Part shown: positions 42,882 through 52,932 of the stretch, piece after piece
Numbering within the stretch: position 1 is the first letter of the stretch
How the letters are laid out: each line of letters starts with the position of its first letter
Origin: Gemmatimonadota bacterium
Lineage (GTDB): Bacteria > Gemmatimonadota > Gemmatimonadetes > Longimicrobiales > Gaopeijiaceae
Reading direction: 5' to 3'
Length of the DNA: 64,000 bases
Assembly (NCBI GenBank): GCA_022823365.1
Contig: JAJDXG010000019.1
Location: 62,001 to 126,000 of the forward strand
Program-made: the position numbers and the translations under genes
Notes under the pieces: generated by a model
What the model saw: the letters and a program-made list of their open reading frames with translations, nothing else
What the model was told of the DNA's origin: nothing
Database searches by the model: none

Positions 42882-44147
42882 ATGAAACACGCTACCGACC
42901 GGCGGGTTCGCCCCGCCACGCCCATCCTCCCGGCGGCCAACGGACTGCTGGCCTTGCTGGCCGCCTGCACTCCGTCCCCGGAAGCGCTGTCCACCGCCGA
43001 TGAGGCGATCGTGCAGACGGCCCTCCACGACTTCCGGGTCGAGGAAGTCGCCGACGGCCTGGTCCGCCCATTTGCCATGGCCTTCACGCCTGAGGGCGAT
43101 CTGCTGGTAACGGAGCGTCCGGGCCGGCTCCGCATCATCCGACACGGAGAGCTGCTGCCCGATTCCGTGGACGGTTTGCCCGAGATACGCGCCCTGGGAC
43201 GCGGGGCGCGATCGATGGACGGGTTCGAGCAGGCCGGGCTGCGCGACGTCGTCCTCCACCCGGACTTCGCCGCAAACCGCCTTCTCTACCTCAGCTACAC
43301 CAGGCCCGGACCCGATTCGCTGGGCAACATCGCCATCGCGCGCGGCCGGTTCGCCGACGACAAGCTGACCGAGGTCGAGGAGCTGTTTCACGCGGATGCG
43401 CCCGGGAACGGAACCGACCGCAGCTCGATGTGGGGAGGGCGACTCGCGTTCGACGGCGACGGGTACCTCTTCATGACGCTGGGAGACCGGCAGTGGCCTT
43501 CCGTAGGCGACCTGACGGCACACCCCGCCCAGGATCTCTCGAATCACAACGGGACCACGATCCGGATTCATGACGACGGCCGCATCCCCGCCGACAACCC
43601 GTTCGTGGACGCGGAGGGTGCGCGCCCGGAGATCTGGACCTACGGCCACCGCAACGCCCAGGGGATGGCCATCGACCCCGAGACCGGCGACCTGTGGCAG
43701 AACGAGCACGGCCCGCAGGGCGGAGACGAACTCAACCTGATCGAGTCCGGCCGCAACTACGGCTGGCCCGTCGTCGGCTACGGCGTCCACTACCGGACCG
43801 GCCTCCGGATCCACGCGGGCACGCAGCACGAGGACATGCAGGCGCCGGCGCACGTCTGGGTTCCCTCGATCGGTGTATCGGGGATGCTTTTCTACACGGG
43901 CGAAGCGTTCCCCGAATGGCACGGCGACGTGCTGGTGGGCGGACTGCGAGGCCAGCGCCTGGCCCGGCTGCGCCTCGACCAGCGCAGGGTGGTCCGCGAG
44001 GAAACGCTGCTTCAGGACATCGGCCGCATCCGCGACGTTCGCCAAGGGCCCGACGGGCTGATCTACCTGGCCATCGACGGCACCACTCGCGACGTCGATG
44101 GCCCGCCCACCAGGATCGTCCGAATGGTGCCGGCGGGCCGGCGATAG
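42882..44147 (+). CDS. PQQ-dependent soluble sugar dehydrogenase-like lipoprotein
   Basis: 421 residues from ATG 42882. The lipoprotein signal ends LLALLAACTPS. The Gdh/Asd-type propeller shows FAMAFTPEGDLLVTERPGRLR, YGHRNAQGMAIDPETGDLW, EHGPQGGDELNLI and NYGWPVVGYG. These enzymes oxidise aldoses with PQQ and calcium in the periplasm. It diverges from the ArsC-like gene across 55 bases. Confidence 0.88.
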   Translation: MKHATDRRVRPATPILPAANGLLALLAACTPSPEALSTADEAIVQTALHDFRVEEVADGLVRPFAMAFTPEGDLLVTERPGRLRIIRHGELLPDSVDGLPEIRALGRGARSMDGFEQAGLRDVVLHPDFAANRLLYLSYTRPGPDSLGNIAIARGRFADDKLTEVEELFHADAPGNGTDRSSMWGGRLAFDGDGYLFMTLGDRQWPSVGDLTAHPAQDLSNHNGTTIRIHDDGRIPADNPFVDAEGARPEIWTYGHRNAQGMAIDPETGDLWQNEHGPQGGDELNLIESGRNYGWPVVGYGVHYRTGLRIHAGTQHEDMQAPAHVWVPSIGVSGMLFYTGEAFPEWHGDVLVGGLRGQRLARLRLDQRRVVREETLLQDIGRIRDVRQGPDGLIYLAIDGTTRDVDGPPTRIVRMVPAGRR

Positions 44148-44182
44148 GGGCGCGTCGGCCGGGAGCCTTCAGCCGATTCGAC

Positions 44183-46849
44183 TCAGGAGCCCGCCGGATC
44201 CGGGATCCGCGCCACGATCACGCGCACGTCGAAGTCGTGGGCCCCAACCTCGACGAGGAATGTCGCGCTCGCACCTCTTTCCGCCGCACGGAAGTCGTGG
44301 AAGCGAACGCCGCTTCCGGTAAGTTCACCGCGGAAGGGCCGGCTCACCGAGAAATCCGCCCATAGCACCGCCGTGTCGTCGGACGATCCGGTTCGCGTCA
44401 CCGGCCAGGGATAGTGCCCGGGGGCGTTCAGGGAGGGAGCGAACTCCCCGACTTCCGGAAAGTCATAGGAATAGAAGCGCGGTACTCCGTCCACCAGGCG
44501 GTCCTCGGCCCCCGCCACCGACATGGCCACCGCGTGCTGGGTCAGCAGATCCCCGAAGGACAGACCGCTGACGCTTTCGATGCCCGACAGGCCGGGGGCG
44601 GTGAGGGAGTCGTTCAGCGCCGTGACGAACGCCTCGTCCCCGGCGGGCGAGCTGCCGGCCGCGCCGAACCAGTCGCGCAGAAAGCGGTGATAGTGCCAGC
44701 CGCTCCCGTACACGTTGCCCCGGTCCCTGGGCTGGAACGTGACCGCGTTGGGACGATCGGTGAACCAGGCGAAGGCGGACGCGGTGCGGCCTATCAGGTT
44801 GACGATCCCGTACACTTCCGGATACGACCCGTTGATCCCCGCCTCGAGCTCCTCGCCGGTCACCCGGGCGTTCACCGCCGGGCCCCCCGCGGCCTCCCAC
44901 GCGAGGCGGGAACTCATTTCCTTGGCGATCTCTGCCGTGCCCTCCTCGATCCAGGTCGGATGAAAGTCAGGAGACGTCCCGCCCGCTACGCCGAGCGAAT
45001 GCCGTACCCGCTTGTAGAGCGAGCTGACGTGCTTGACTTCGTGGACGAGCCCGCCGAAGGCCCAGTAGCGTTCGCCGTCGAGCTGAGCGAAAGCGGCGGC
45101 ACTCATGCGCACAAGTTCCATTTCGTTGGAGGAGGCGCATTCCTCGCGGGGGAGGGTATGGTCTCCTCCCCATACGAACGCCCTGATCCCGTTGAGCAAT
45201 GGGTCCACCACCACGGCGACCCGGCCATCGCCGTTGACGTCGCTCGTGCCGCCGAAGTAGCGCTCGATCACGGGGGCTCCGTAGTCCGCGTAGTAGGCGA
45301 TGATGCGGTCGGCGTTGGCCTTGGAGATGCCTGCTTCTTCGCCTGCGTCTTCGTAAACGGCAATGTGCCGGTTCTGAGTGACCAGGCGGGCCTCGAGAGT
45401 GGTGTAGGCATCGCAGCGGTCCCATGGTTCGGCCGTCGGATTGTACAGGCGGAACGTGCGCGTCGACGGGATCCGCCCTGCATCAGCAGCGACGGTTCCA
45501 CCGGCCCGGGGTGAGCGGTCGGGCAGGATCTCCAGACGACCATCCACCGACAGGCGCGAGAAGAGCTCGTCTTCCTGCCGTCGTATCTCTCGATGGAGCG
45601 CCGCGTTGGCGCGCTCGATCTCCTGGATCTCCTGCAGTTCACGGGCGGAGATGGCCTGGCGGAGCGCGCGCGCGGCTGTGGCCCGGCGCGCGACCGGTGC
45701 CCGCGCCGGTGGCGCGACGGCAGCGGCCCGACCGTCCGCGGCATCCGGCTCGACGTGCAGCGCCACCGGCGTGATGGCGGCGCTCTTCCCATCCGCTCCC
45801 GCCAGCGTGACCCGGTAGTACGCACCCGCCCGGGGAGCGCGCACGTAGAAGCCGCATCCACGCATCGAGTCCTCTTCCAGAATCCGCACCTCCCCCAGTT
45901 CGAGTCCCAGCGGAGCATCGCACGCGCGCAACGTGAACTCGCGAACCGCTTCCGCGCCCTCCGAGTCGGTGAGCCGCACCTCGAGGACGACGGTGGCCGT
46001 ATCCTCCGGAACGCCGTCGATGGTCCCGCGGGGGTCGAACCGGAGGCCCGCGGGGAGGCTGCTCTCCTTGTCGAGGCTCCACGCGTATCCCTCGGTGGAG
46101 CCGCCCCTGGCGCGCAGACGGACTAAGTAGGGCAGCGAAAGCCGCGCCCGCGACAGGGAGTCCGTCTCTATGGTCAGCGGCAGCCGCTCCCCGGTGGCCT
46201 GGAACTGCGCGGTGACGCTCCCCGCGGTGGCGGCCAGCGTGTGTTGGGCCGCCGTTCCCAGCGTCCAGGTGGTCTGGGCGAGGCCGGCGGGGTTGGTGAC
46301 GGCCGACGCGGGCGTCACGGAACCGCCGCCCGACGTGACCGCGAACCGCACTTGCACCAGCCCCGTCGGATGGCCGTTGGCATCGGTCACGCGCACCACG
46401 GCCGCGACCGCCAGCGGCTCGCCGATGAAGCCCGCCTGGAGGTCGCCGGCCACCTTTTCGACTGCGTGCGGCTCCTGGGCTACCGTCACCTGGATTCTCG
46501 AGTTGAGCGTGCCGGAGGCGGCGGTCACCGTCGCCGTCCCCGGCGCGACCGCCGTGGCCACCCCGGTGCCGAAGTCAACCATGACCGTCCCGGGCCGGTC
46601 GCTCGTCCACGCCACCCGCTGGCCGGACACCGGATCGCCGTAGTGGTCGACGACCTCAGCCTGCAGCTGCCGGGTCTGCCCGATGGCGGTCAGCGTCAGG
46701 TCGCCGGGGGACACAATCAGGGCGGCGGGGATCCCCGGCGGCGGCCCGGCCGGCTCATCGCTGCAGGAAAGCAGCACGGCCACGCACAGACACGCCCCAA
46801 GCGGGCTTGACAGCACGGTGGGAAGTTGCGTCAGGAGTCGATGCGGCAT
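44183..46849 (-). CDS. Large Ig-domain lipoprotein with M30-like zinc peptidase domain
   Basis: 888 residues. The lipoprotein signal ends VLLSCSDE. A BIG2-like domain (about 45-125), an invasin-like Ig domain (about 130-225) and a putative-Ig domain (about 225-310) follow. Then comes an Ala/Arg/Glu-rich helical linker (about 375-430). The C-terminal peptidase has VHEVKHVSS (HExxH, about 600-604) and TWIEEGTAEIAKE (Glu about 633), the pattern of hyicolysin-like M30 peptidases. It is probably displayed at the cell surface. Confidence 0.78.
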   Translation of the reverse strand: MPHRLLTQLPTVLSSPLGACLCVAVLLSCSDEPAGPPPGIPAALIVSPGDLTLTAIGQTRQLQAEVVDHYGDPVSGQRVAWTSDRPGTVMVDFGTGVATAVAPGTATVTAASGTLNSRIQVTVAQEPHAVEKVAGDLQAGFIGEPLAVAAVVRVTDANGHPTGLVQVRFAVTSGGGSVTPASAVTNPAGLAQTTWTLGTAAQHTLAATAGSVTAQFQATGERLPLTIETDSLSRARLSLPYLVRLRARGGSTEGYAWSLDKESSLPAGLRFDPRGTIDGVPEDTATVVLEVRLTDSEGAEAVREFTLRACDAPLGLELGEVRILEEDSMRGCGFYVRAPRAGAYYRVTLAGADGKSAAITPVALHVEPDAADGRAAAVAPPARAPVARRATAARALRQAISARELQEIQEIERANAALHREIRRQEDELFSRLSVDGRLEILPDRSPRAGGTVAADAGRIPSTRTFRLYNPTAEPWDRCDAYTTLEARLVTQNRHIAVYEDAGEEAGISKANADRIIAYYADYGAPVIERYFGGTSDVNGDGRVAVVVDPLLNGIRAFVWGGDHTLPREECASSNEMELVRMSAAAFAQLDGERYWAFGGLVHEVKHVSSLYKRVRHSLGVAGGTSPDFHPTWIEEGTAEIAKEMSSRLAWEAAGGPAVNARVTGEELEAGINGSYPEVYGIVNLIGRTASAFAWFTDRPNAVTFQPRDRGNVYGSGWHYHRFLRDWFGAAGSSPAGDEAFVTALNDSLTAPGLSGIESVSGLSFGDLLTQHAVAMSVAGAEDRLVDGVPRFYSYDFPEVGEFAPSLNAPGHYPWPVTRTGSSDDTAVLWADFSVSRPFRGELTGSGVRFHDFRAAERGASATFLVEVGAHDFDVRVIVARIPDPAGS

Positions 46850-46935
46850 GGACCTAAGATAGGGGAACCGGCGGTTCGGGCACGTTCGCGCGATGCGCCC
46901 GGTACTCGGCCCGGAGGCCTGCCGCGGCAGGACCG

Positions 46936-47700
46936 CTACCCCGCCAGCACCGCCCCGCCGTTGACGTTCAGGATCTCGCCGGTGACGTGCCGCCCCAGTT
47001 CGGAGCAGAGGAAGACCACAGGGCCCGCCACGTCCTCTGCGGTCGCGATGCGCCCGATGGGGATGGACGCGGCGATCCGCTCCCGACCGCCGTTCTGGAA
47101 GGCGGTGGCCGACATTTCCGTGTCCACCCAGCCCGGCGCGACGCAGTTGACCGTGATCCCCCGGGGCGCGAGCTCGATGCAGAAGCTCTTCACGAACGAG
47201 CCCATCGCGCCTTTGGCCGCCGCGTAGTCGGCGTGATACGCCTCTCCCCGCTGCCCGGCCGTGCTGCCGATCAGCACGAGCCGGCCGTCAGCCCGCAGCA
47301 TGCGCGCGGCACTCCGGCAGGTGTAGAACACAGAGTGCAGGTCGGCCGCCATGGTCTCGTGCCAGCGCTCGTCGCTGATCTCTGCCACCGGAGTATCGGC
47401 GGTCGGCCAGACCCCGTGGTTGCCGACGAAGATGTCGAGGCCGTCGAACTCGCGCGCCGCGCTCGCGAACAGGGCATCGGCGGCTTCCCGGCGGGACAGG
47501 TCGCCCGCCGCCGTCCAGGCTCCCACGCCGTGACCCCGCACTTCCCCGGCAACCGCCTCCGCCTCCTCGCGGCGGCTGCGGTACGCGATCCCCACGGACG
47601 CCCCGGCCCGCGCCAACTGCAGCGCAACCGCCTTTCCGACGCCGCGGGATGCCCCCGTGACCAGGGCGTTCCGGCCGCGCAGATCGATCAGATCGTTCAT
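46936..47700 (-). CDS. Classical SDR oxidoreductase
   Basis: 254 residues from ATG 47700 (GGGAG upstream). The cofactor motif is TGASRGVGKA, followed by GNHG near the NNAG position, Ser in LIGSTAGQRG and an intact YAAAK catalytic pair. The C-terminus has a GGAVLAG cofactor loop. It is FabG-like, and the substrate is unknown. Unlike the two other SDRs in the window its active site is complete. It lies 73 bases after the TonB receptor on the same strand. Confidence 0.88.
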   Translation of the reverse strand: MNDLIDLRGRNALVTGASRGVGKAVALQLARAGASVGIAYRSRREEAEAVAGEVRGHGVGAWTAAGDLSRREAADALFASAAREFDGLDIFVGNHGVWPTADTPVAEISDERWHETMAADLHSVFYTCRSAARMLRADGRLVLIGSTAGQRGEAYHADYAAAKGAMGSFVKSFCIELAPRGITVNCVAPGWVDTEMSATAFQNGGRERIAASIPIGRIATAEDVAGPVVFLCSELGRHVTGEILNVNGGAVLAG

Positions 47701-47773
47701 CGGACTCCCAGCCTTCAGTACAGGTCTCGCGATTTCACCGCGGGCTCCATCCGTCGGACGGCCGCGTCGGAGG

Positions 47774-50521
47774 TTACTCCCACCGATAGCCGAACCGAAG
47801 GTAATAGAACCCGCCGTTCGACCCGAACGGCGAGTTGGGACCGTATCGATTGCCCGAGAAGACGGCGTTGGGGTTCTCCTGCGGATAGTGGTTGAGGGCG
47901 TTCTGCCCCCCGACCGTCGCGGTCGCCGCCTCACTCAACGAATACGACGCCTCGAGGTCGACGAGATGATTGCCGCCGTAGGACGTATCATCTCTCGAAT
48001 CGAACCAGCCGGCGTAGTAGCTGAGCCGCGCCAGCAGGCGCACGCCGCCAAGGGCATGCTTGCCGGTCACCAGCCAGCGGTACCTCGGGAGCCCTTCCTG
48101 CAACTGCCTGATGCGGGTGTCGTTCACCACATCCGCATCGTACCGGGTGACGCGCGTGTCGGTGTGATTGAAGGCCAGGCTGAGCTCCGTATCGCTGGAC
48201 GACGGAGGTGCCCAGGTCGCGACGATGTCGATCCCCCGCGTGCGGGTCCGGAAGTCGTTGGTGAAGAAACGGAAGTTCTGCAGATTGGTCGCACTCGAGA
48301 TGCCCTCCGCGACAAGCTGGGCCTTCTGGGCGTCGGTCAACTCGAACGACTGGGTGAGCGCCAGGCGGTCGGAGACCCGGACGTGGAAGTAGTCCGCGGT
48401 AAGCTGAAAGGGACCGGCCCCCACCACGGCCCCCAGCGCCACGTTGCGCGATTTCTCAGCGTCAAGCGCTGTGCCGCCCACCAGCTGAGCGACCCTCGAG
48501 GTCGAGGGGATCGTGCCGTTGTTGACCAGGTCGCGGAGTTCGCGGTTGAACTGGGTCGACACGTTGAAGGCGTTCTGCTGGCCCGGTGTGGGCGCGCGGA
48601 AACCGGTGCTCAGGCTGCCGCGCAGCGCCAGTCCCTCAACCAGCGCGTAGCGGGCGGCGAGCTTCCCGTTCAGGGTGGCGCCGAAGTCCTCGAAGTTCTC
48701 GAAGCGGAGCGCTCCCCCCAGGTTCCAGCGGCCGTCGCCGGGTTCCAGCACCTCCGCGTCGCCATAGAACGCGTAGTTGGCGCGGTGCCAGTCACCGGCG
48801 GCGATCGGGCTGAAACCGGGAAAGCCGTTGGACCCCGCGCTGAACCCCTGGGCGGCGTAAGGACCAATCACCCACGACTCGTCCTGGCCCAGGCCGATGG
48901 TGAAGTGCTCGTCGCGCCATTCTGCGCCGGCGGCGAGGTTGACCATGTCGCTCGCGGCGTATCCCAGATCGACGTTGACGCTGACTTCCTCCTGCCGGTA
49001 GAGCCCGGGGTCGAACTCGTCGGGCGTGTCCGGGCCCAGCGAGGCGTTTACGGTGTTGAAGATGAAAAAGTCCACGTCGTTGGCGCCGTAGCTGGCGCTG
49101 GCGTCCCAGAGCAACCCTCCCGCGGTCTGGCCCTTCATCCCGGCGACCACGGAGGCGTCGGTGACGTCGGCTCCGAACTGGGGGGTGAACCCGCCCGGAA
49201 ACATCTTCTGGAAGGTGAAGCAGTTCGGGTCGGCCATCACCTGGGCGAGCGCGGCCGGGTCGGGCAACCCGTCGTTCACCCGGACGGTGGGACATCCCGC
49301 CGACCCGTCCAGCACTCCGTCCTGGGCGTCGAGCGCATCTCCGATGAGAAGGGTCTCGCCCCCGTCGCTGCTGAAAACGGCCGCGCGCGTGTTGGGATTG
49401 CGGAAGAAGAAACCGCCGGTGACGCGTTCGCCGGCGTAGTTGGCGTGGCCGTACAACTGGGTGCCGCCGCGCAGGTGGCCGAAGTTGCCCCAAAGCTTGA
49501 AGTCGTCCTCGATCTTGGGAGAACCCCAGATCTGGGCGGGATCGCGCACGTGCGTATTCCCCACCGACGTCAGCAGAGCGGCGTCCGAGCGCTGCACGCT
49601 GCGGCTGGTCGCGTCCGCGTCCCCGTACTCCGCGCTCAGGTTCGCGAACCCGAACGTGCCGAGCGGCAGCCCGATGTTGCCCGACACGGTGTACGACTCG
49701 CCACCGCCGTCCGCGAACCCTCCCCCGCGCACCTCGAGCGCGCCGCCGGAACGATCGTTCCTGAGCTGGAAGTTCATGACCCCGGCGATGGCGTCCGAGC
49801 CGTACTGGGCCGAGGCTCCGTCGCGCAGCACCTCGGCTTGGCGCAGCGCGATGGCCGGGATGCTCGACAGGTCCGGTCCCTGGGCCCCGTCGGAAACCCC
49901 GTTGCCGATCCACAGGATCGCCGCCGCGCGGTGGCGCCGCTTGCCGTTGACCAGCACGAGCGTGTGGTCGGGCGCGAGGCCGCGCAGGTTGGCGGGTCGG
50001 ACGATCTTGGCTGCGTCGCCGGTGGCCTGCGGGTTGATGTTGTAGGAAGGCACCACGGTCCGCAGCAGATCGGCCACGTCGGTGTCGCCCTGGTCGACGA
50101 AGTCCGAGGGAGGGATGGCGTCGATGGGCACCATGGACTCGGTGACGGTGCGTGGCCGGGCCCGGGTGCCGATGGCGACCACCCCCTCCAGGGCGATGGC
50201 CTCCTGTGCCAGCACCAGGTCGAGGTATGTCGTCACGTCGTCGGTGATCACCACGTCGCGACGCTCGGTCTGGTAGCCGATGAGCCGGATCTCCACCACC
50301 CTGGTGCCGGCCGGGATGCCACCGATCCGGTAGTGGCCCTCCGCGTCGGTGATGCCCCCCGTCCCGAGTTCCGGCAGCGAGATCTGGACGCCGGCAAGGG
50401 ACCGCCCGCTGGCCACGTCGCGCACCTGTCCTTCCAGGCCACCCTGGGCCGACAGTGCTCCCGCAGGTCCGACGATGACGGCCGTTACATGCAGAAGCTG
50501 CTTCAAGAATCGCCTGATCAT
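47774..50521 (-). CDS. TonB-dependent receptor
   Basis: 915 residues from ATG 50521. A signal peptide ends ALSAQG. A carboxypeptidase-regulatory-like domain (GLEGQVRDVASGRSLAGVQI, about 30-110) precedes a plug domain (LRGLAPDHTLVLVNGKRRH, GSDAIAGVMNF) and a barrel ending YLRFGYRWE. The substrate is unknown. No riboswitch or known operator was seen upstream. Confidence 0.93.
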   Translation of the reverse strand: MIRRFLKQLLHVTAVIVGPAGALSAQGGLEGQVRDVASGRSLAGVQISLPELGTGGITDAEGHYRIGGIPAGTRVVEIRLIGYQTERRDVVITDDVTTYLDLVLAQEAIALEGVVAIGTRARPRTVTESMVPIDAIPPSDFVDQGDTDVADLLRTVVPSYNINPQATGDAAKIVRPANLRGLAPDHTLVLVNGKRRHRAAAILWIGNGVSDGAQGPDLSSIPAIALRQAEVLRDGASAQYGSDAIAGVMNFQLRNDRSGGALEVRGGGFADGGGESYTVSGNIGLPLGTFGFANLSAEYGDADATSRSVQRSDAALLTSVGNTHVRDPAQIWGSPKIEDDFKLWGNFGHLRGGTQLYGHANYAGERVTGGFFFRNPNTRAAVFSSDGGETLLIGDALDAQDGVLDGSAGCPTVRVNDGLPDPAALAQVMADPNCFTFQKMFPGGFTPQFGADVTDASVVAGMKGQTAGGLLWDASASYGANDVDFFIFNTVNASLGPDTPDEFDPGLYRQEEVSVNVDLGYAASDMVNLAAGAEWRDEHFTIGLGQDESWVIGPYAAQGFSAGSNGFPGFSPIAAGDWHRANYAFYGDAEVLEPGDGRWNLGGALRFENFEDFGATLNGKLAARYALVEGLALRGSLSTGFRAPTPGQQNAFNVSTQFNRELRDLVNNGTIPSTSRVAQLVGGTALDAEKSRNVALGAVVGAGPFQLTADYFHVRVSDRLALTQSFELTDAQKAQLVAEGISSATNLQNFRFFTNDFRTRTRGIDIVATWAPPSSSDTELSLAFNHTDTRVTRYDADVVNDTRIRQLQEGLPRYRWLVTGKHALGGVRLLARLSYYAGWFDSRDDTSYGGNHLVDLEASYSLSEAATATVGGQNALNHYPQENPNAVFSGNRYGPNSPFGSNGGFYYLRFGYRWE

Positions 50522-50915
50522 GGGGCGAAGCTCCCGTTCTTGCGATGAAGGTGCTGGACGGGTTCTCGGCGAAGCGGAAACGGCTCCAGGCATCGTTGCT
50601 GTCACAGGCTCAGGTGCCGCGTCACGAAGTGGTTACTTGCGCGAACCCCGGCGGGATCCCATTGTGACGGATTGCTGTTTCCCGTTGTCCCTGCTGTCCG
50701 ATGTTGCGGGGCCTGCTCCCGCGATGGTGGGGGAGCCTCCCCGACCGGACGGCGCCGCTGTTCCCCCCAGCCGTGTCCCCCTCCGAGGAGTAGCCATCGA
50801 CTGACCCGGTACCGAACCAACCAACGGCCCCTCCGGGGACGCACGGCATGTTGCGCGTGCACGGCGAGCCCGGTTGAGCGTTCTTCCAGCAGGTTCACTC
50901 CAGGAAGGAGGCAAT
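50522..50915. other. 394-base divergent spacer without a recognised gene
   Basis: It separates the TonB receptor (minus) from the small membrane protein (plus). ORF-track entries here are shadows with skewed composition. I saw no convincing -35/-10 pair, riboswitch or terminator. A short GGGG-AGCCT-CCCC hairpin near 50730 is too weak to call. Confidence 0.6.
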
Positions 50916-51263
50916 GTGGACAAGAATTTTGCAATTGGAACCGTCGCGGTTGCCGTCGCGCTGCTGGTTCTCGGCTACGTCGAGGGCGCGGTAGGTGTCG
51001 GAGAAGCGGCCACCCTTGACCTCGCCGGAATCCTCGGCCTCCTCTTCGCCGGAGCATTCTACACACTTGTCCTTGGCTGGAGGGGCGTGGGCAACGCTCA
51101 GGACGGCTTCAAGGGAGGAGCTGTGCTCGGCGCTGTCATGAGCTTGATGGGCAATGGCATCATGAGCGGCGACGCAGTGATGGCACTCGTGGTTGCGGCG
51201 GTTGTGACGGGTATAGTCGGTGCCGTGCTGGGTGTTCTCGCGGCCAGAGGCGACTCCGGCTGA
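50916..51263 (+). CDS. Small membrane protein (paralogue B)
   Basis: 115 residues from GTG 50916, preceded by AAGGAGG at good spacing. A decoy ATG two bases upstream is out of frame. The start MDKNFAIGT matches paralogue A (MNKNFLVAT). About four membrane segments and the shared loop LGWRGVGNAQDGFKGGAVLGAVMS are present. Function is unknown. Confidence 0.7.
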   Translation: MDKNFAIGTVAVAVALLVLGYVEGAVGVGEAATLDLAGILGLLFAGAFYTLVLGWRGVGNAQDGFKGGAVLGAVMSLMGNGIMSGDAVMALVVAAVVTGIVGAVLGVLAARGDSG

Positions 51264-51480
51264 TCTCGATCCCTTAGGACGACGGCGGCCGCGGCCCGCA
51301 GGGGCCGCAGATACGCTTCGGGGCGCGGCCGCCGATCCAACTTCATCGCTGCACCTAACTCCCGGTACGCCCCGCCTTCCCGGCCGTTCCGGTCAATCCG
51401 CTTGCTTCGTTGACTTTCCCCGGGTAGCGTGCGCCCTCTCCGAGCCCCGCGCGCTCCTCCTCCAAGACAGGAATCCTACG

Positions 51481-52932
51481 ATGTACCGCTCCCCCCGCGT
51501 CTCGCTCGTCGCCCTGGCCACGTGTTTCGTCCTGGCTCCCGCGGGCTGCAGTCCGGCCACCCAGGCCTCGTCCGCAACAGCAGTCACCGAGGGACCTTCC
51601 CATCCCGGGGTCGACGCCGTGTTCGCGGATCTGGGCCGCGACGGCCCCGGCGCGGCGGTCGGAGTCCTGCTCGCGGGCGAAATCGTCCATCGCGCGGGAT
51701 ACGGCGTCGCGCACCTCGACCACGGCGTCCCCATCACGCCGGGGACGGTGTTCGACATCGCTTCCATCTCCAAGCAGTTCGGGGCAATGGCGGCCCTCCT
51801 TCTCGAAGCCGACGGCAGGCTGGACCTGGACGAGGACGTGCGCGCCTACGTTCCCGAACTCCCCGACTTCGGGGTCCGGATCACACCACGGCATCTCATC
51901 CACCACACCAGCGGGATTCGCGACTGGGTGCACGTAATGTCGCTCGCGGGGCTTGAGAGGAGCGACGTCATCTCCTTCGACCGGATCCTGCGCATGCTCT
52001 TCGAGCAGCAGGCCGTCAACTTCGATCCTGGGGCCGAGTACGCCTATTCCAACACGGGGTACAACCTGCTCGCGCGGGTGATCGAGGCGCAGTCGGGGAT
52101 GAGTTTCCGCGAGTTCACACAGCGGCGGATCTTCGAACCCCTGGGGATGAGCCGCACGCATTTCTCGGACGATCATCTGGAGGTGGTGCCGGGACGTGCC
52201 GAGTCCTACTCGCCTGACGGGGACGGGGGCTTCGTGCGTCAGCCCAACCAGCTCACGGCGCTGGCCTCGAGTTCGCTCAACACCACCATCGACGACTTCA
52301 TCCTGTGGATGCGGAACTACGAAACCGGCGAGGTCGGAGGCGAGGAGGTGGTGAAGACGATGGTCGAGCAGGGCGTACTGAACGACGGCGAGGCGCTGGC
52401 GTACGCGCATGGGCTCACCGTCGGCGCGTATCGGGGACTGTCCAACTTCGGCCACGGCGGCTCCTGGGCAGGATACCGCACCAACTTCGTGCGCTTCCCG
52501 GAGCAGGACCTTTCGATCGCCGTGTTCTGCAACGTGTCGGACTGCGATCCCGCGCGGCGCGCGCTGCGGGTGGCGGAGGTCTTCGCCGGCGAGCTGATGG
52601 GCCCGGCACCCGAGCCGGTGGGCAGCGCCGAGATCACCGACGCGCCTCCGCCCACGCCCACGGAGGCTCAACTGCGCGAGTTCGCCGGACGCTACCGGAG
52701 CCCCGAGCTGGACATGACCTACGAGATCGTGGTCGAGCACGGCAGCCTGGTCGTCCGCCACTGGCGCACCGGCCCGTCGGCGCTGGCGCCCGCAGGGGAG
52801 GACACCTTCACCGGCAACCCGCGCCTCTTCCCGGAGCTGCTCTTCTGGCGGGACGGGGCGGGCAGCGTGGTGGCCTTCACCGTCACAGGCGGCCGCGTAC
52901 GCGACCTGTTCTTCGATCGGGTGGGCGGATAG
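51481..52932 (+). CDS. Beta-lactamase-related serine hydrolase, lipoprotein
   Basis: 483 residues from ATG 51481. The lipoprotein signal ends LAPAGCSPA. SxxK is SISK in FDIASISKQFG, the second motif is AYSNTGYN and the third is FGHGGSWAG. A C-terminal domain of about 110 residues (FAGRYRSPELDMTYEI..) resembles the lipocalin-like tail of penicillin-binding-protein-like esterases. It converges on an SDR gene with no spacer. Confidence 0.88.
   Translation: MYRSPRVSLVALATCFVLAPAGCSPATQASSATAVTEGPSHPGVDAVFADLGRDGPGAAVGVLLAGEIVHRAGYGVAHLDHGVPITPGTVFDIASISKQFGAMAALLLEADGRLDLDEDVRAYVPELPDFGVRITPRHLIHHTSGIRDWVHVMSLAGLERSDVISFDRILRMLFEQQAVNFDPGAEYAYSNTGYNLLARVIEAQSGMSFREFTQRRIFEPLGMSRTHFSDDHLEVVPGRAESYSPDGDGGFVRQPNQLTALASSSLNTTIDDFILWMRNYETGEVGGEEVVKTMVEQGVLNDGEALAYAHGLTVGAYRGLSNFGHGGSWAGYRTNFVRFPEQDLSIAVFCNVSDCDPARRALRVAEVFAGELMGPAPEPVGSAEITDAPPPTPTEAQLREFAGRYRSPELDMTYEIVVEHGSLVVRHWRTGPSALAPAGEDTFTGNPRLFPELLFWRDGAGSVVAFTVTGGRVRDLFFDRVGG

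Noticed and set aside
45345-45360. TCTTCGTAAACG as a further BlaI operator
   Set aside because: It lies inside the coding sequence of the Ig-domain peptidase and has only one half-site.
47657-50548. 963-codon plus-strand frame
   Set aside because: Antisense shadow of the complete TonB-dependent receptor gene, with no protein-like motif.
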